A DNA stretch of 64,000 nt from Aestuariispira ectoiniformans (GTDB lineage Bacteria; Pseudomonadota; Alphaproteobacteria; UBA8366; Aestuariispiraceae): positions 1,116,001 to 1,180,000 of the forward strand of contig NZ_CP062788.1 of NCBI RefSeq assembly GCF_025136295.1. The letters are read 5' to 3'. A program made the position numbers and the translations under genes. Below the pieces are notes generated by a model, which was given only the letters and a program-made list of their open reading frames with translations, had not been told where the DNA came from and searched no databases. Positions 43,106-51,326 of the stretch are shown one piece after another. Position 1 is the stretch's first letter, and the number at the start of each line of letters is the position of its first letter.

Positions 43106-44836
43106 CTAATCGGCCTCTCCCATTGCATGCTCGGGATGCGTGTTCTGGACATGGTGCTTGCCGTCCACATGTTTAACGCCGAGGTTGGCGAAAAACGCCA
43201 CCAGCAACAGGGCCGCCATGGCATACATGGTGGTGTTATACAGGCTGGGTGTCGGGTCGACGGTGCCTGCCGGGGCGATTTCCATCAGGGATTGAACCGT
43301 CACCGTCTTGGCCGCGACCAGTTCCTGTAATTTGCCCATGCCTTCGCCGAATTTTGCCTGGAAGGCCGCCGGGTCAACCCGTGACGCCAGATCGGCAATG
43401 GCATTCTCCAGCGATTGCTGGCGCAGATAGGTGATCGCGAAGGGCCCCAACACGCCAGCTGTGCTCCAGGCGGTGAGCAGGCGACCGTGGATGCCGCCCA
43501 CATGAAGCGTGCCGAAGACATCCGCCAGATAGGCCGGAATGGTCGCAAAACCACCGCCATACATGGTGAAGATGATCATGGTCGCGCCATAGAACAGGAC
43601 CAGCCACATCACAGCCGGGTTCGCACTGACCTGATCCGCCACAAAGGGGATCGACAGATAGAGGATCATGCCCAGCACGAAGAAGCAGTGGTAGGTGTTC
43701 TTGCGCCCGATATAATCCGACAGCGAGGCCCAGAAGAAACGGCCACACATGTTGAAGACCGAAATCATCAGGACATAGGTCGCCGCGAAACTGGCATCGA
43801 CGACGCCGGGAAGGGTGGAGCCGAAGATTTCCGTCATCATGGTTTTTGCGACGCCGATCACGCCGATCCCGGCGGTCACATTCAGGCACAGGACGAGCCA
43901 CAGACGATAGAACTGCGGCGTCTTCAAGGCCTGGTCGATATGGACATGATCATCGGTGATCATGCGCTTGGCGGAGGCGTCGCTTGTCGGTGCGGTCCAG
44001 CCTTTCGGTTTCCAGCCCGGTGCCGGAACGCGATAGGAGAAGGCGGCAATCATCATGACGATGAAATAGCCGATGCCCAGCGTCAGGAAGACACTTCCGA
44101 CGCCTGTGCTGCCGGTGCCGACAACATAAACGCCTTCCGGTCCTGCAATCGGGGTTTTCGCCATATCGGCGGCGGTTGCCACGACTACTTCCAGGCGCTC
44201 GCCCGCCACTTCGGCAAAGCGGCGGCCACTTTCGGTGATCAGATTCACATCCGCAACCTTGCCCAGATATTGCGGGGCCTCATAGAAGACGCTGAGCAGA
44301 TAGGTTTTTAACGGCGCGCCGATCATGGCGCCGCCGCCAAAGCCCATGATGGCCATGCCGGTCGCCATGCCGCGACGGTCCGGGAACCAGCGGATAAGGG
44401 TGCTGACCGGCGATACATAGGCCAGTCCCAGCCCGATGCCGCCAATGGCACCATATCCCAGATAGATCAGCCACAGCTGGTGACTGGCAATGCCGAGGCT
44501 GCCGATCAGGAAGCCGCCGCCCCAACAGATTGCGGCCAGTACACCGACCGCGCGTGGGCCGACTTTTTCCAGCCACTTGCCACCGATTGCGGCGGCCAGG
44601 CCCAGAAACACAATGGCGGTTGAGAAAATCCAGACAACGGAACTGAGGCTCCAGTCGTCCGCCGCGCTGGTAACGACCCCGAATTCCTTGACCAGCGGTG
44701 CGTTGAAAATACTCCAGGCATAGACCGATCCGATACACAGATGAATCGCGATCGACGCCGGTGGCACCAGCCATCGGTTAAAGCCCGGCTTGGCAACAAT
44801 ATGCTCTTTTGAAAGCATGGCCCAAATACTGGACAT
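43106..44836 (-). CDS. OFA-family MFS transporter (oxalate/formate antiporter-like)
   Basis: 576 residues, longer than the usual 400-430 of the family. OFA features include IGSVYAWSIFNAPLVKEFG near the N-terminus and GIGLGLAYVSPVSTLIRWFPDRRGMATG. There are two non-membrane insertions: about 50-60 residues after the sixth helix, and a second before the last helix (LASRVDPAAFQAKFGEGMGKLQELV). Beside fds it probably imports formate or exchanges formate for another carboxylate. The ATG at 44836 follows AAGGAG. A sigma-54 promoter lies at 44950-44965. Confidence 0.88.
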   Translation of the reverse strand: MSSIWAMLSKEHIVAKPGFNRWLVPPASIAIHLCIGSVYAWSIFNAPLVKEFGVVTSAADDWSLSSVVWIFSTAIVFLGLAAAIGGKWLEKVGPRAVGVLAAICWGGGFLIGSLGIASHQLWLIYLGYGAIGGIGLGLAYVSPVSTLIRWFPDRRGMATGMAIMGFGGGAMIGAPLKTYLLSVFYEAPQYLGKVADVNLITESGRRFAEVAGERLEVVVATAADMAKTPIAGPEGVYVVGTGSTGVGSVFLTLGIGYFIVMMIAAFSYRVPAPGWKPKGWTAPTSDASAKRMITDDHVHIDQALKTPQFYRLWLVLCLNVTAGIGVIGVAKTMMTEIFGSTLPGVVDASFAATYVLMISVFNMCGRFFWASLSDYIGRKNTYHCFFVLGMILYLSIPFVADQVSANPAVMWLVLFYGATMIIFTMYGGGFATIPAYLADVFGTLHVGGIHGRLLTAWSTAGVLGPFAITYLRQQSLENAIADLASRVDPAAFQAKFGEGMGKLQELVAAKTVTVQSLMEIAPAGTVDPTPSLYNTTMYAMAALLLVAFFANLGVKHVDGKHHVQNTHPEHAMGEAD

Positions 44837-44949
44837 GACTTGCTTCTCCTTGGTTCTTTTGCAGGCTTTCCCATTTTTGTGAGGATTATCGGAAAAGCCT
44901 CCTCCCTATTCGTGAGCTGGATCGGTGGGACCCGGCGCGTCCATAAAGC

Positions 44950-44965
44950 GCAAGCCCTGTGCCAA
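44950..44965 (-). promoter_or_regulatory. Sigma-54 promoter of the OFA transporter gene
   Basis: On the minus strand the site reads TTGGCACAGGGCTTGC: the -24 GG and -12 GC are ten bases apart, and TGGCAC-N5-TTGC is matched exactly. Transcription should start near 44938, about 100 bases before the ATG. The divergent neighbour encodes an NtrC-type activator. The rest of the 405-base stretch 44837-45241 holds no gene I can support. Confidence 0.8.
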
Positions 44966-45035
44966 ACCAGAAAATATCAGGGAAACCGTAATGATCGGCG
45001 AAATCGATATAATGATTGATACTGGCAATCGAGGC

Positions 45036-45077
45036 ATATTGCCCCGGCATTTTGGCAATATGGGGCAAAATGCCCCG
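45036..45077. promoter_or_regulatory. Nested palindromes, candidate activator-binding site
   Basis: Three overlapping inverted repeats share these 42 bases: ATATTGCC/GGCAATAT (45036-45043, 45054-45061), GGCATTTTG/CAAAATGCC (45046-45054, 45066-45074) and GGGGCA/TGCCCC (45062-45067, 45071-45076). They lie about 70-130 bases upstream of the sigma-54 promoter, the usual distance for an enhancer bound by an NtrC-type regulator. Confidence 0.55.
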
Positions 45078-45241
45078 CATCGGTGCGGCCATGTTGGCAA
45101 GGTCCAGCAATTCTGCGGCTTTGCGCGGTTTCAAGACAGATGACAAACCGGTGTGGAGCAGGTAGCGTTGACGAAAATCGGCCGGGGCGGGACATGCCGT
45201 GAGCCTGGCTGTTGCAATAACGAACGGGACATGGGGGTGAC

Positions 45242-46666
45242 GTGATCAATAGCGTGCAGGGCACCGTTGCACCGGAGAAGTCCGGGGTCTCCAACCCGGA
45301 TGAGACGGATGTGAACAGCGGCAAGATTGGCTTTTCAATCCTGATCGTCGATGACGAACAGGGGATCTGCAGCTTTCTGGAACGTGCCCTTACCAAGACC
45401 TACAGTCAGGTAGAGGTTGCGACTTCGGCGGAGCAAGCCGAAAACCTGCGTGCGAACAACCATTTCGACCTCCTCATCGTCGATATCTGCCTGCCCGGCA
45501 TGAATGGCGTCGACTGGGTCAAGTCGGTTCGCGAGACGGCCTCTCCCTCCGATGTGGTTTTCATGACCGGCTTTGCCGACCTGGACAAGGCAATTGACGC
45601 CCTGCGTCTCGGTGCGGCGGATTTCATCCTCAAGCCGTTCCGTCTGGAGCAGATGATCTCCACCGTTCGCCGTTGCGTGGAAAACCGCCGTCTGCGGCGG
45701 GAGAATTTCGTGCTGCGCCGGCGGATCGATAATTTCTATTCCGTTGAGGGGATGGTCGGGCAAAGCGAGGCCTATCAGGAGTTATGCCTGATCATCAGCC
45801 GCGTTGCACCCAGTCCGTCGGCTGTGTTGATCGAGGGGGAGACCGGCACCGGTAAAGAGCTGGTGGCGAATGCCATTCATAAGGAAAGCGGGCGCAGCGG
45901 ACCCTTTGTTCCGGTGAACTGCGGCGCGATATCGTCGGAATTGATCGAATCGGAATTATTCGGTCATGTGAAAGGGGCTTTTACCGGGGCAAACCAGGCC
46001 CGCGACGGCCTGTTTTCCTATGCGGAGGGTGGAACGCTTTTCCTGGACGAGATCGCGGAAATGCCGCTGGCGATGCAAGCCAAACTGCTCCGTGCTCTGG
46101 AAGAACGCGCCATCCGTCCGGTCGGTGGTGAGAAGGAAATCCAGACCGATGTTCGCATCCTGGCGGCGACCAACCGTAATCTGGAATCGGAAAAAGACGC
46201 CGGACAGTTCCGGGCGGACCTCTACTACCGGCTGAATGTGGTCACGCTCACTATTCCGCCCCTGCGTGAACGGTATGAAGATGTGATGCCGCTGGCGCAT
46301 TATTTCTCGCAATTGCTGGCAAGGCAGTTGGGTATGGTCGAGGTGCCGTTCGATCAGGAAGATTACCGTGCGTTGGAGGCCTATCACTGGCCGGGCAATG
46401 CGCGGGAGTTGAAAAATATGATCGAGCGCTGCCTGCTGTTGGGATGTTTTCCAAGGGATATCTTGAGCCAGGGCGACAGTCGTGACGGCGCCGGGCAGGG
46501 ATATCCGATTGCCTGGTCGCTGGAAGATGTTGAGAAGGATCATATCAGCAAGGTCCTGGCACGGCACGGGGGCAATAAGACCAGGGCGGCGGAAGCTCTG
46601 GGCGTCGACCGCAAGACCCTGACCCGCAAGCTGCAAGGCTGGGGTGAGGTGACGGGCAGTGATTAG
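45242..46666 (+). CDS. NtrC-family sigma-54 response regulator
   Basis: 474 residues. The receiver domain has phospho-acceptor Asp in LLIVDICLPGMNGVDW. The AAA+ domain has Walker A GETGTGKELVANAIH, the sigma-54 contact loop GAFTGA and Walker B GGTLFLDEIAEMP. The C-terminal Fis-type helix-turn-helix is NKTRAAEALGVDRKTLTRKL. The GTG start is followed by a non-conserved N-terminal extension of about 30 residues. It overlaps its kinase by eight bases. Predicted target: the divergent OFA transporter. Confidence 0.93.
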   Translation: MINSVQGTVAPEKSGVSNPDETDVNSGKIGFSILIVDDEQGICSFLERALTKTYSQVEVATSAEQAENLRANNHFDLLIVDICLPGMNGVDWVKSVRETASPSDVVFMTGFADLDKAIDALRLGAADFILKPFRLEQMISTVRRCVENRRLRRENFVLRRRIDNFYSVEGMVGQSEAYQELCLIISRVAPSPSAVLIEGETGTGKELVANAIHKESGRSGPFVPVNCGAISSELIESELFGHVKGAFTGANQARDGLFSYAEGGTLFLDEIAEMPLAMQAKLLRALEERAIRPVGGEKEIQTDVRILAATNRNLESEKDAGQFRADLYYRLNVVTLTIPPLRERYEDVMPLAHYFSQLLARQLGMVEVPFDQEDYRALEAYHWPGNARELKNMIERCLLLGCFPRDILSQGDSRDGAGQGYPIAWSLEDVEKDHISKVLARHGGNKTRAAEALGVDRKTLTRKLQGWGEVTGSD

Positions 46667-48752
46667 GCGGGTCTATAACGCGCTATCCGCCAGTCTGCGC
46701 TACAAGCTGCTGTTGCTGGCGGTCTTTCCGGCCATGGTCTTCGTGCCCGCAATTGTCAGTGTGGCCTTCATCTGGAGCAACGATATCAGCTATCGCCAAT
46801 TGCTGATGAAGGTGAATAGCGACCTTTCCGTCGCCCATGAGGCCTTTCTTCAGGCACAGCGGGACTATCTGGCTCAGATGGCCGCCATGGCGCAGTCGCA
46901 TGTCCTTTTCGATGACCTGTTCGGCGACGGCCAGTCCGCGCACAGGCAGCGTGAGGTGCGCCAACTGCTGGACGGTTTCCGATGGCGTCAGGGCTTTGAC
47001 TTCGTCTATATCGCCGATCCGTCCGGCTGCGATTATTGGAACCCCTCCCGTTGCGATTACAAGAAATCGGTCCTGCTTGACCGGTCCGTAGAAGACGGTT
47101 CGGCCACCGGCGTCGAGATTTTCTCTGACCGGGATCTGGCCGCGATTGACGCCACGCTGCCGGACCGGGTTTACCTTCCCCTTGTGCCGACGCCACGGGC
47201 GAAGCCGATTGACCGCCAGGTGGAAGACCGCGGCATGGTTCTGCACAGCTATTATCCCATCCGGGACAAGAGCGGTGCGGTGAAAGCCTTCCTTGTCGGT
47301 GGCGTTCTCGTGAACCGGGACTTTGCCTTCGTCGACAGCCTGCGTGACATGGTCTACAGCCAGGGCAGCCTGGCAAAGGACAGCCTGGGGACGGTTACGG
47401 TCTTTCTGGAGGATGTCCGGATCAATACCAACGTGCCCCGGGAGTTGCAGAAGCCGGGTGTGCGGGCGCTTGGCACGCGCGTATCGGAGGAAGTCCGCGA
47501 TCGTGTCCTGGGGCGGGGGGAACGCTGGATCAACCGGGCCTTCGTGGTCAGCGAATGGTATGTTTCCGCCTATGAACCGATTGTGGATGTGAACGGCGCG
47601 CGCGTCGGTATGCTCTATGCCGGTTTCCTGGAAGCGCCGTTCAAGGATATCTATTTCACCGATCTTAAAAGACTGCTGGTTCTTTTTGGTGGCGTGACGG
47701 CGGTCTGTATCCTGCTTGCGGTCCTGATTGCGCGTTCGATCTTCAAGCCGGTTGAGGCCATGACCAAGGTGGTCGCCCATATCCGCAAGGGTGAGGACCA
47801 GCGGATTGGCTGGCGGCATGACGGGGATGAACTGGTCACACTCGCCCGTCAGTTTGACGACATGCTGGACCAGTTGCAGGAACAGCGGGACCAGATTCAG
47901 GCGGCTGCCGATGAACTGGAGCAGAAGGTGGAGGATCGCACCGCACAGCTTCGTCGCCGGACACTGGATCTGGAGGAAAACCTGAGGCTTTTACGGCGCA
48001 CGCGGGAGCAGTTGGTTGGTAAGGAAAAGCTGGCCGCCATCGGTGAACTGACCGCCGGGATCGCTCATGAGATCAACAATCCAACGGCGGTGATCCTGGG
48101 CAATATGGATTTCATCATTGCGGAACTGGGTGAGCAACTGGCGCCGGTTCAGACAGAGGCGGACCTGATCATCAAACAGGTCTACCGCATCCGCTCCATC
48201 ATCAATAACCTGCTGCAATATTCCCGGCCCGCCGACTATCAGGCCTATGATACGGCAGTCGACATCAATCAGGTCGTTCATGACACATTGATGCTGGTGC
48301 GTCATGACCTGGACCGCAAACGTATCAACGTTGGCCTCGACCTGCGGGCGGCGCGGCGGGTCAGCGGCAACCATCAACAGTTTCAGCAGGTTCTGATCAA
48401 TCTGATTATCAATGCGGTCAACGCATCGGATGAGGGGGGCGACCTCACGCTGCGCAGCCGTGACTGGAAGGGCCAGGGGGCGCTGCTGGTCATACGCGAT
48501 ACCGGCTGTGGTATTCCAGCGGATATTCTGCCCCGGATTTTCGATCCGTTTTTCACCAAGACCAATGGCGGCACGGGGCTGGGCCTGTCAGTCAGCTATG
48601 GTATTTTGCAGCGCTATGATGCGGAAATCGAGGTCCGCTCACGGCCGGGTATCGGAACCTGTTTTTATATCTGGTTCCAGTCCAGCGACAGGGCCGATAC
48701 CCTATCGGAAAAGGTGACGCAGACCGTCAGCTTTGATGCAACAACAGCATAG
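46659..48752 (+). CDS. Membrane sensor histidine kinase, Cache-type
   Basis: 697 residues. Two membrane helices (about 15-38 and 330-352) flank a large periplasmic Cache-like domain with CDYWNPSRCDYK and VGMLYAGFLEAPFKDIYF. HAMP, coiled coil (QLQEQRDQIQAAADELEQK), HisKA with H470 in GIAHEINNPTAVILGN, and an HATPase with DTGCGIP and GGTGLGLSVSYG follow. The phosphotransfer partner is the overlapping upstream regulator. Given the neighbouring formate genes, a small carboxylate is the likely ligand (inference). GTG start preceded by GAGGTGA. Confidence 0.92.
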   Translation: MIRRVYNALSASLRYKLLLLAVFPAMVFVPAIVSVAFIWSNDISYRQLLMKVNSDLSVAHEAFLQAQRDYLAQMAAMAQSHVLFDDLFGDGQSAHRQREVRQLLDGFRWRQGFDFVYIADPSGCDYWNPSRCDYKKSVLLDRSVEDGSATGVEIFSDRDLAAIDATLPDRVYLPLVPTPRAKPIDRQVEDRGMVLHSYYPIRDKSGAVKAFLVGGVLVNRDFAFVDSLRDMVYSQGSLAKDSLGTVTVFLEDVRINTNVPRELQKPGVRALGTRVSEEVRDRVLGRGERWINRAFVVSEWYVSAYEPIVDVNGARVGMLYAGFLEAPFKDIYFTDLKRLLVLFGGVTAVCILLAVLIARSIFKPVEAMTKVVAHIRKGEDQRIGWRHDGDELVTLARQFDDMLDQLQEQRDQIQAAADELEQKVEDRTAQLRRRTLDLEENLRLLRRTREQLVGKEKLAAIGELTAGIAHEINNPTAVILGNMDFIIAELGEQLAPVQTEADLIIKQVYRIRSIINNLLQYSRPADYQAYDTAVDINQVVHDTLMLVRHDLDRKRINVGLDLRAARRVSGNHQQFQQVLINLIINAVNASDEGGDLTLRSRDWKGQGALLVIRDTGCGIPADILPRIFDPFFTKTNGGTGLGLSVSYGILQRYDAEIEVRSRPGIGTCFYIWFQSSDRADTLSEKVTQTVSFDATTA

Positions 48753-48778
48753 CCCCGCTGACCTGCTCCAGGTGTGGC

Positions 48779-49273
48779 TTATGAATGCCCGTTTGCTTCG
48801 CCGACGATCACTTCGACCTTGACCTTGCCTGTTTCACCGAAATCCAGGGTGAGGTCGAAACTGTCACCTTCCTTGAGAGGTTTGTGCAGGCCGGACAGCC
48901 AGATGTGCTCACGCCAGGCAGCCATTGCCAAAGGCTTGCCAGGGCGGAGGTCAATCCCGTCGGGCCAGGTGACGCCGTCGTCGGTCGATTTCCGGATGCG
49001 CACCTCGTCGGCAATGGATGAGGATGCGCCCACCAGGTGAACACTATCCGCCCCGCGGTTAAACAGGGGGCCATAGACGGGAACCCCGTCGGCGTCTGCT
49101 TTCGGAGGCGGCGACCAGATATGGCCGATTGTGATGTCGCCGAAGTTATACCCATGGGCCTCGCCATGGTTGGTGGTCATGCCGGTGGAAAAGGCAACCA
49201 AAGCTGCAATGACAGCCGTTTTCAGAAAACGGCGGCGGCTGGATTGACCAGCAGTCTGGAATATCGCGCTCAC
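48779..49273 (-). CDS. PCuAC-family periplasmic protein lacking most copper ligands
   Basis: 164 residues with a Tat-like signal (SSRRRFLKTAVIAALVAFSTG). The fold markers of copper chaperone PCu(A)C are present: VHLVGASSSIADEV, LHKPLKEGDSFDLTLDFGETG and KVKVEVIV. Of the H-x10-M-x21-H-x-M copper ligands only one His remains: HIWLSGL replaces H-x-M, and the first His and Met are lost (VRIRKSTDDG). I set the GTG start at 49273 because AGGAGG lies seven bases before it. It begins right after the cox11 stop. Confidence 0.8.
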   Translation of the reverse strand: MSAIFQTAGQSSRRRFLKTAVIAALVAFSTGMTTNHGEAHGYNFGDITIGHIWSPPPKADADGVPVYGPLFNRGADSVHLVGASSSIADEVRIRKSTDDGVTWPDGIDLRPGKPLAMAAWREHIWLSGLHKPLKEGDSFDLTLDFGETGKVKVEVIVGEANGHS

Positions 49274-49274
49274 G

Positions 49275-49910
49275 CTATTGCCTCCTCGCATCATTTTCAA
49301 ATGTTGCGGTTTCCGATTTGGATAGTTGGGCTTCTTCTTCCTCAGATCCTGCCTTCAGGTCTCGTGCGTCACCAACCTCTTCATCCGACAGATCCGACTG
49401 TTTAAAGAAGGTGTAGGACAGGGTGATTTCGTGAACGTCCTGATTGTCCGGGTCTTTGAGAATTTCTTTGTCGACATATAGGGTTAGCGGCATCTTCGCG
49501 CTTTCTCCCGGCCCCAGCTTCTCATCTGTGAAGCAGAAACACTGAATTTTGAAGAAATAGGGTGCTGCCTTGAAGGGGGTAACATTGAATGTCGCCCGCG
49601 CCACGATCGTCTCGTCCGTGTTGTTCTTGGCGTAATAATACACCTGCGTCGGTTCGTCGTATTTGGTGACGACCTTGCGCTGCATGGGCCGGAATTCCCA
49701 ATCGAGGCCGGGAGCGACATTCGCATCGAACAGGACGGTAATCGTCCCGTTGCTGTCTGCCACCTTTGCCGGCGCTGTCTTGCGCTGTACCGTGCCGGCA
49801 AAGCCCGTCAGGCTGCAGAACATCTGGTACAGTGTCGGGGCATAGGCGACCAGAGTGGTCATTCCCCCCACCATCACAGCGATGAGGGCGAGCACGCGAA
49901 GATTCTTCAT
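49275..49910 (-). CDS. ctaG: Cytochrome c oxidase assembly protein CtaG/Cox11
   Basis: 211 residues. One N-terminal membrane helix (LRVLALIAVMVGGMTTLVAYAPTLYQMFC) contains a conserved Cys, and the periplasmic beta-sandwich has the copper motif KIQCFCFTDE. It delivers Cu(B) to subunit I of haem-copper oxidase. The C-terminal 40 residues are an acidic tail (EEVGDARDLKAGSEEEE) longer than usual. No oxidase subunit genes lie in the window. It is paired only with the PCuAC-family gene, one base downstream of its stop. Confidence 0.92.
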   Translation of the reverse strand: MKNLRVLALIAVMVGGMTTLVAYAPTLYQMFCSLTGFAGTVQRKTAPAKVADSNGTITVLFDANVAPGLDWEFRPMQRKVVTKYDEPTQVYYYAKNNTDETIVARATFNVTPFKAAPYFFKIQCFCFTDEKLGPGESAKMPLTLYVDKEILKDPDNQDVHEITLSYTFFKQSDLSDEEVGDARDLKAGSEEEEAQLSKSETATFENDARRQ

Positions 49911-50232
49911 ACGGAAACCTACCAGTGTTTCTTCAAATGCCAATCGCTCTTTTGTGTTTCATAGCGCCTGTGGCAAGTCAACGTAATGTCCTAGTAATCT
50001 ACACGCGCTCTTTTGACGCATGTTGGCCGGTGCTGTCATCGCGCGGCCGTGGAAATCCCCATCAGTACAAAGGGGGGAAGTGACTGATTGATGTTTGGGA
50101 TAATGGTAACTCATTCAAAGCCCTGATTTGGGACATATCCGTCCATTTCCGGCCAGACCTGTAGGTCTATATTCCTAGAAATCTCCTTTAAAAACAAAAT
50201 GTTAATTTGCTTTTTGTGTGCCTGTGCTGCTC

Positions 50233-50247
50233 TGGCACCGCCTTTGC
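50233..50247 (+). promoter_or_regulatory. Sigma-54 promoter of the acid phosphatase gene
   Basis: TGGCACCGCCTTTGC matches TGGCAC-N5-TTGC exactly, with GG and GC ten bases apart. Transcription should start near 50259, about 40 bases before the ATG. The gene-free stretch 49911-50299 otherwise holds only AT-rich sequence; GTAACTCA at 50106 recurs upstream of the importer promoter. Confidence 0.8.
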
Positions 50248-50299
50248 TGATACCTCCCCATCACGTTCAAATAAAAATAAGTGAACATGGGAGAGAAGA

Positions 50300-51055
50300 A
50301 TGCAGAATTTTGAAATTCGCTCGGCTTGCCGGGCTGTTGTCGGGACGGCGGTTTTGCTCTTTGGGCTTGCTGTATCCTTACCCGCCGCACATGCGTCCGA
50401 TGTGATGGATGGCGCGGTAATCGTAAAAGGGGTCAAAGTTTATATCGATCCGGCCAAGTTTGATTCCACCCGCTTCCTCGCGCCGCCCCCGACGGGTATT
50501 CACGCCGAGGACGACATGGCGACCGTCGTGCGGTGGCAGGATCGGCGGACCGTTGAACTGGAAAAACTGGCGTTGGCGGATTCAAAGCAAAGCGTTTTCC
50601 GGTGGTCGACGGTATTGGGGCCGGAATGGAAGGAAGAGAATTTCCCCATCGCCAAAGAGTTCTTCCATCAGGTCTACAAGACCGAGAGTAACCTGAACAA
50701 ACAGGGCAAGAAAAAGTGGAACCGTGCACGGCCCGGTACGATCAACCACGAAATCAAGGCCGTCTCCAAATTCAAGAATTATGGCTCTTATCCCAGCGGT
50801 CATTCCGCCTTCTCCCATTTCACGGCCATCGTGCTGGCCGACATGATCCCGGAGAAACGCGAGGAAATCATGCGTCGTGGCTGGGAAAAGGCCTTCAACC
50901 GTGTCATCGGTGGGGTTCATTTCCCCAGTGATGTCGAGGCAGGGCGCATGTTGGGGGCAATTTGCGCCGCGTTGGTCCAGGATAACCCGGCCTTCCGTGC
51001 TGATTTTGAAGAGGCACGAAAGGAAGTCCGGGCTGGCCTGGGCCTGCCCCTTTAA
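50300..51055 (+). CDS. Secreted class A acid phosphatase (PAP2 superfamily)
   Basis: 251 residues with a signal peptide ending near LPAAHA. The three PAP2 motifs are complete: KKKWNRARP (K-x6-RP), SYPSGHSAFS (PSGH) and NRVIGGVHFPSDVEAG (R-x5-H-x3-D). This is the PhoN-type non-specific acid phosphatase architecture: it hydrolyses phosphomonoesters in the periplasm. It lies behind a sigma-54 promoter and ends at a strong terminator. The flanking genes sense and import a phosphorylated or related solute, so it probably belongs to that regulon. Confidence 0.9.
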   Translation: MQNFEIRSACRAVVGTAVLLFGLAVSLPAAHASDVMDGAVIVKGVKVYIDPAKFDSTRFLAPPPTGIHAEDDMATVVRWQDRRTVELEKLALADSKQSVFRWSTVLGPEWKEENFPIAKEFFHQVYKTESNLNKQGKKKWNRARPGTINHEIKAVSKFKNYGSYPSGHSAFSHFTAIVLADMIPEKREEIMRRGWEKAFNRVIGGVHFPSDVEAGRMLGAICAALVQDNPAFRADFEEARKEVRAGLGLPL

Positions 51056-51080
51056 CCCCTGAACCCCTGCTTGAAGCACT

Positions 51081-51127
51081 GGGCCGGGCGACGCCTTCCT
51101 GTGAAGGTTTCCCCGGCCCCTTTTTTT
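51081..51127 (+). terminator. Strong Rho-independent terminator after the phosphatase gene
   Basis: GGGCCGGG (51081-51088) pairs with CCCGGCCC (51112-51119) and encloses a second stem CCTTC/GAAGG. A run of seven T follows at 51121-51127. It is 25 bases after the phosphatase stop. Confidence 0.9.
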
Positions 51128-51135
51128 GCTTCTGA

Positions 51136-51150
51136 TGGCATGGCCCTTGC
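51136..51150 (+). promoter_or_regulatory. Probable sigma-54 promoter of the PgtC/B/A-like operon
   Basis: TGGCATGGCCCTTGC keeps GG-N10-GC and TTGC, with one change (T for C) in TGGCAC. It is followed by GATG, as the importer promoter is followed by GATT. It lies directly after the phosphatase terminator and about 177 bases before the ATG at 51327. Confidence 0.55.
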
Positions 51151-51295
51151 GATGTTTTGGTTCCAGCCTTTGGGGAGTGCGGCGACTGCATTCCTGATGG
51201 GTTAAATAAGTCTTTGTTTAAAAAGATAATTAAACCGAACCGGGTAAACAGGATGGCGATTCATAATGACGAAGACATTCAAAAATGAGACGATA

Positions 51296-51324
51296 TTGAC
51301 CCAATTCTATTGTTGATGGGTCAA
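51296..51324. promoter_or_regulatory. Inverted repeat abutting the PgtC-like start codon
   Basis: TTGACCCA (51296-51303) and TGGGTCAA (51317-51324) are perfect inverted repeats with a 13-base spacer. The second arm ends two bases before the ATG where a ribosome site would lie. It may be an operator, or a hairpin that masks initiation. No clear Shine-Dalgarno is present. Confidence 0.45.
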
Positions 51325-51326
51325 AT

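Noticed and set aside
45070..45092. Second GG-N10-GC pair upstream of the OFA gene
   Set aside because: Only the dinucleotides match; the flanking bases do not fit, and the element at 44950-44965 is near perfect.
44886..45146. 86-codon minus-strand frame between the OFA transporter and the response regulator
   Set aside because: It runs across the sigma-54 promoter and the nested palindromes, has no ribosome site that I can see, and matches nothing I recognise. The regulatory reading explains the sequence better.
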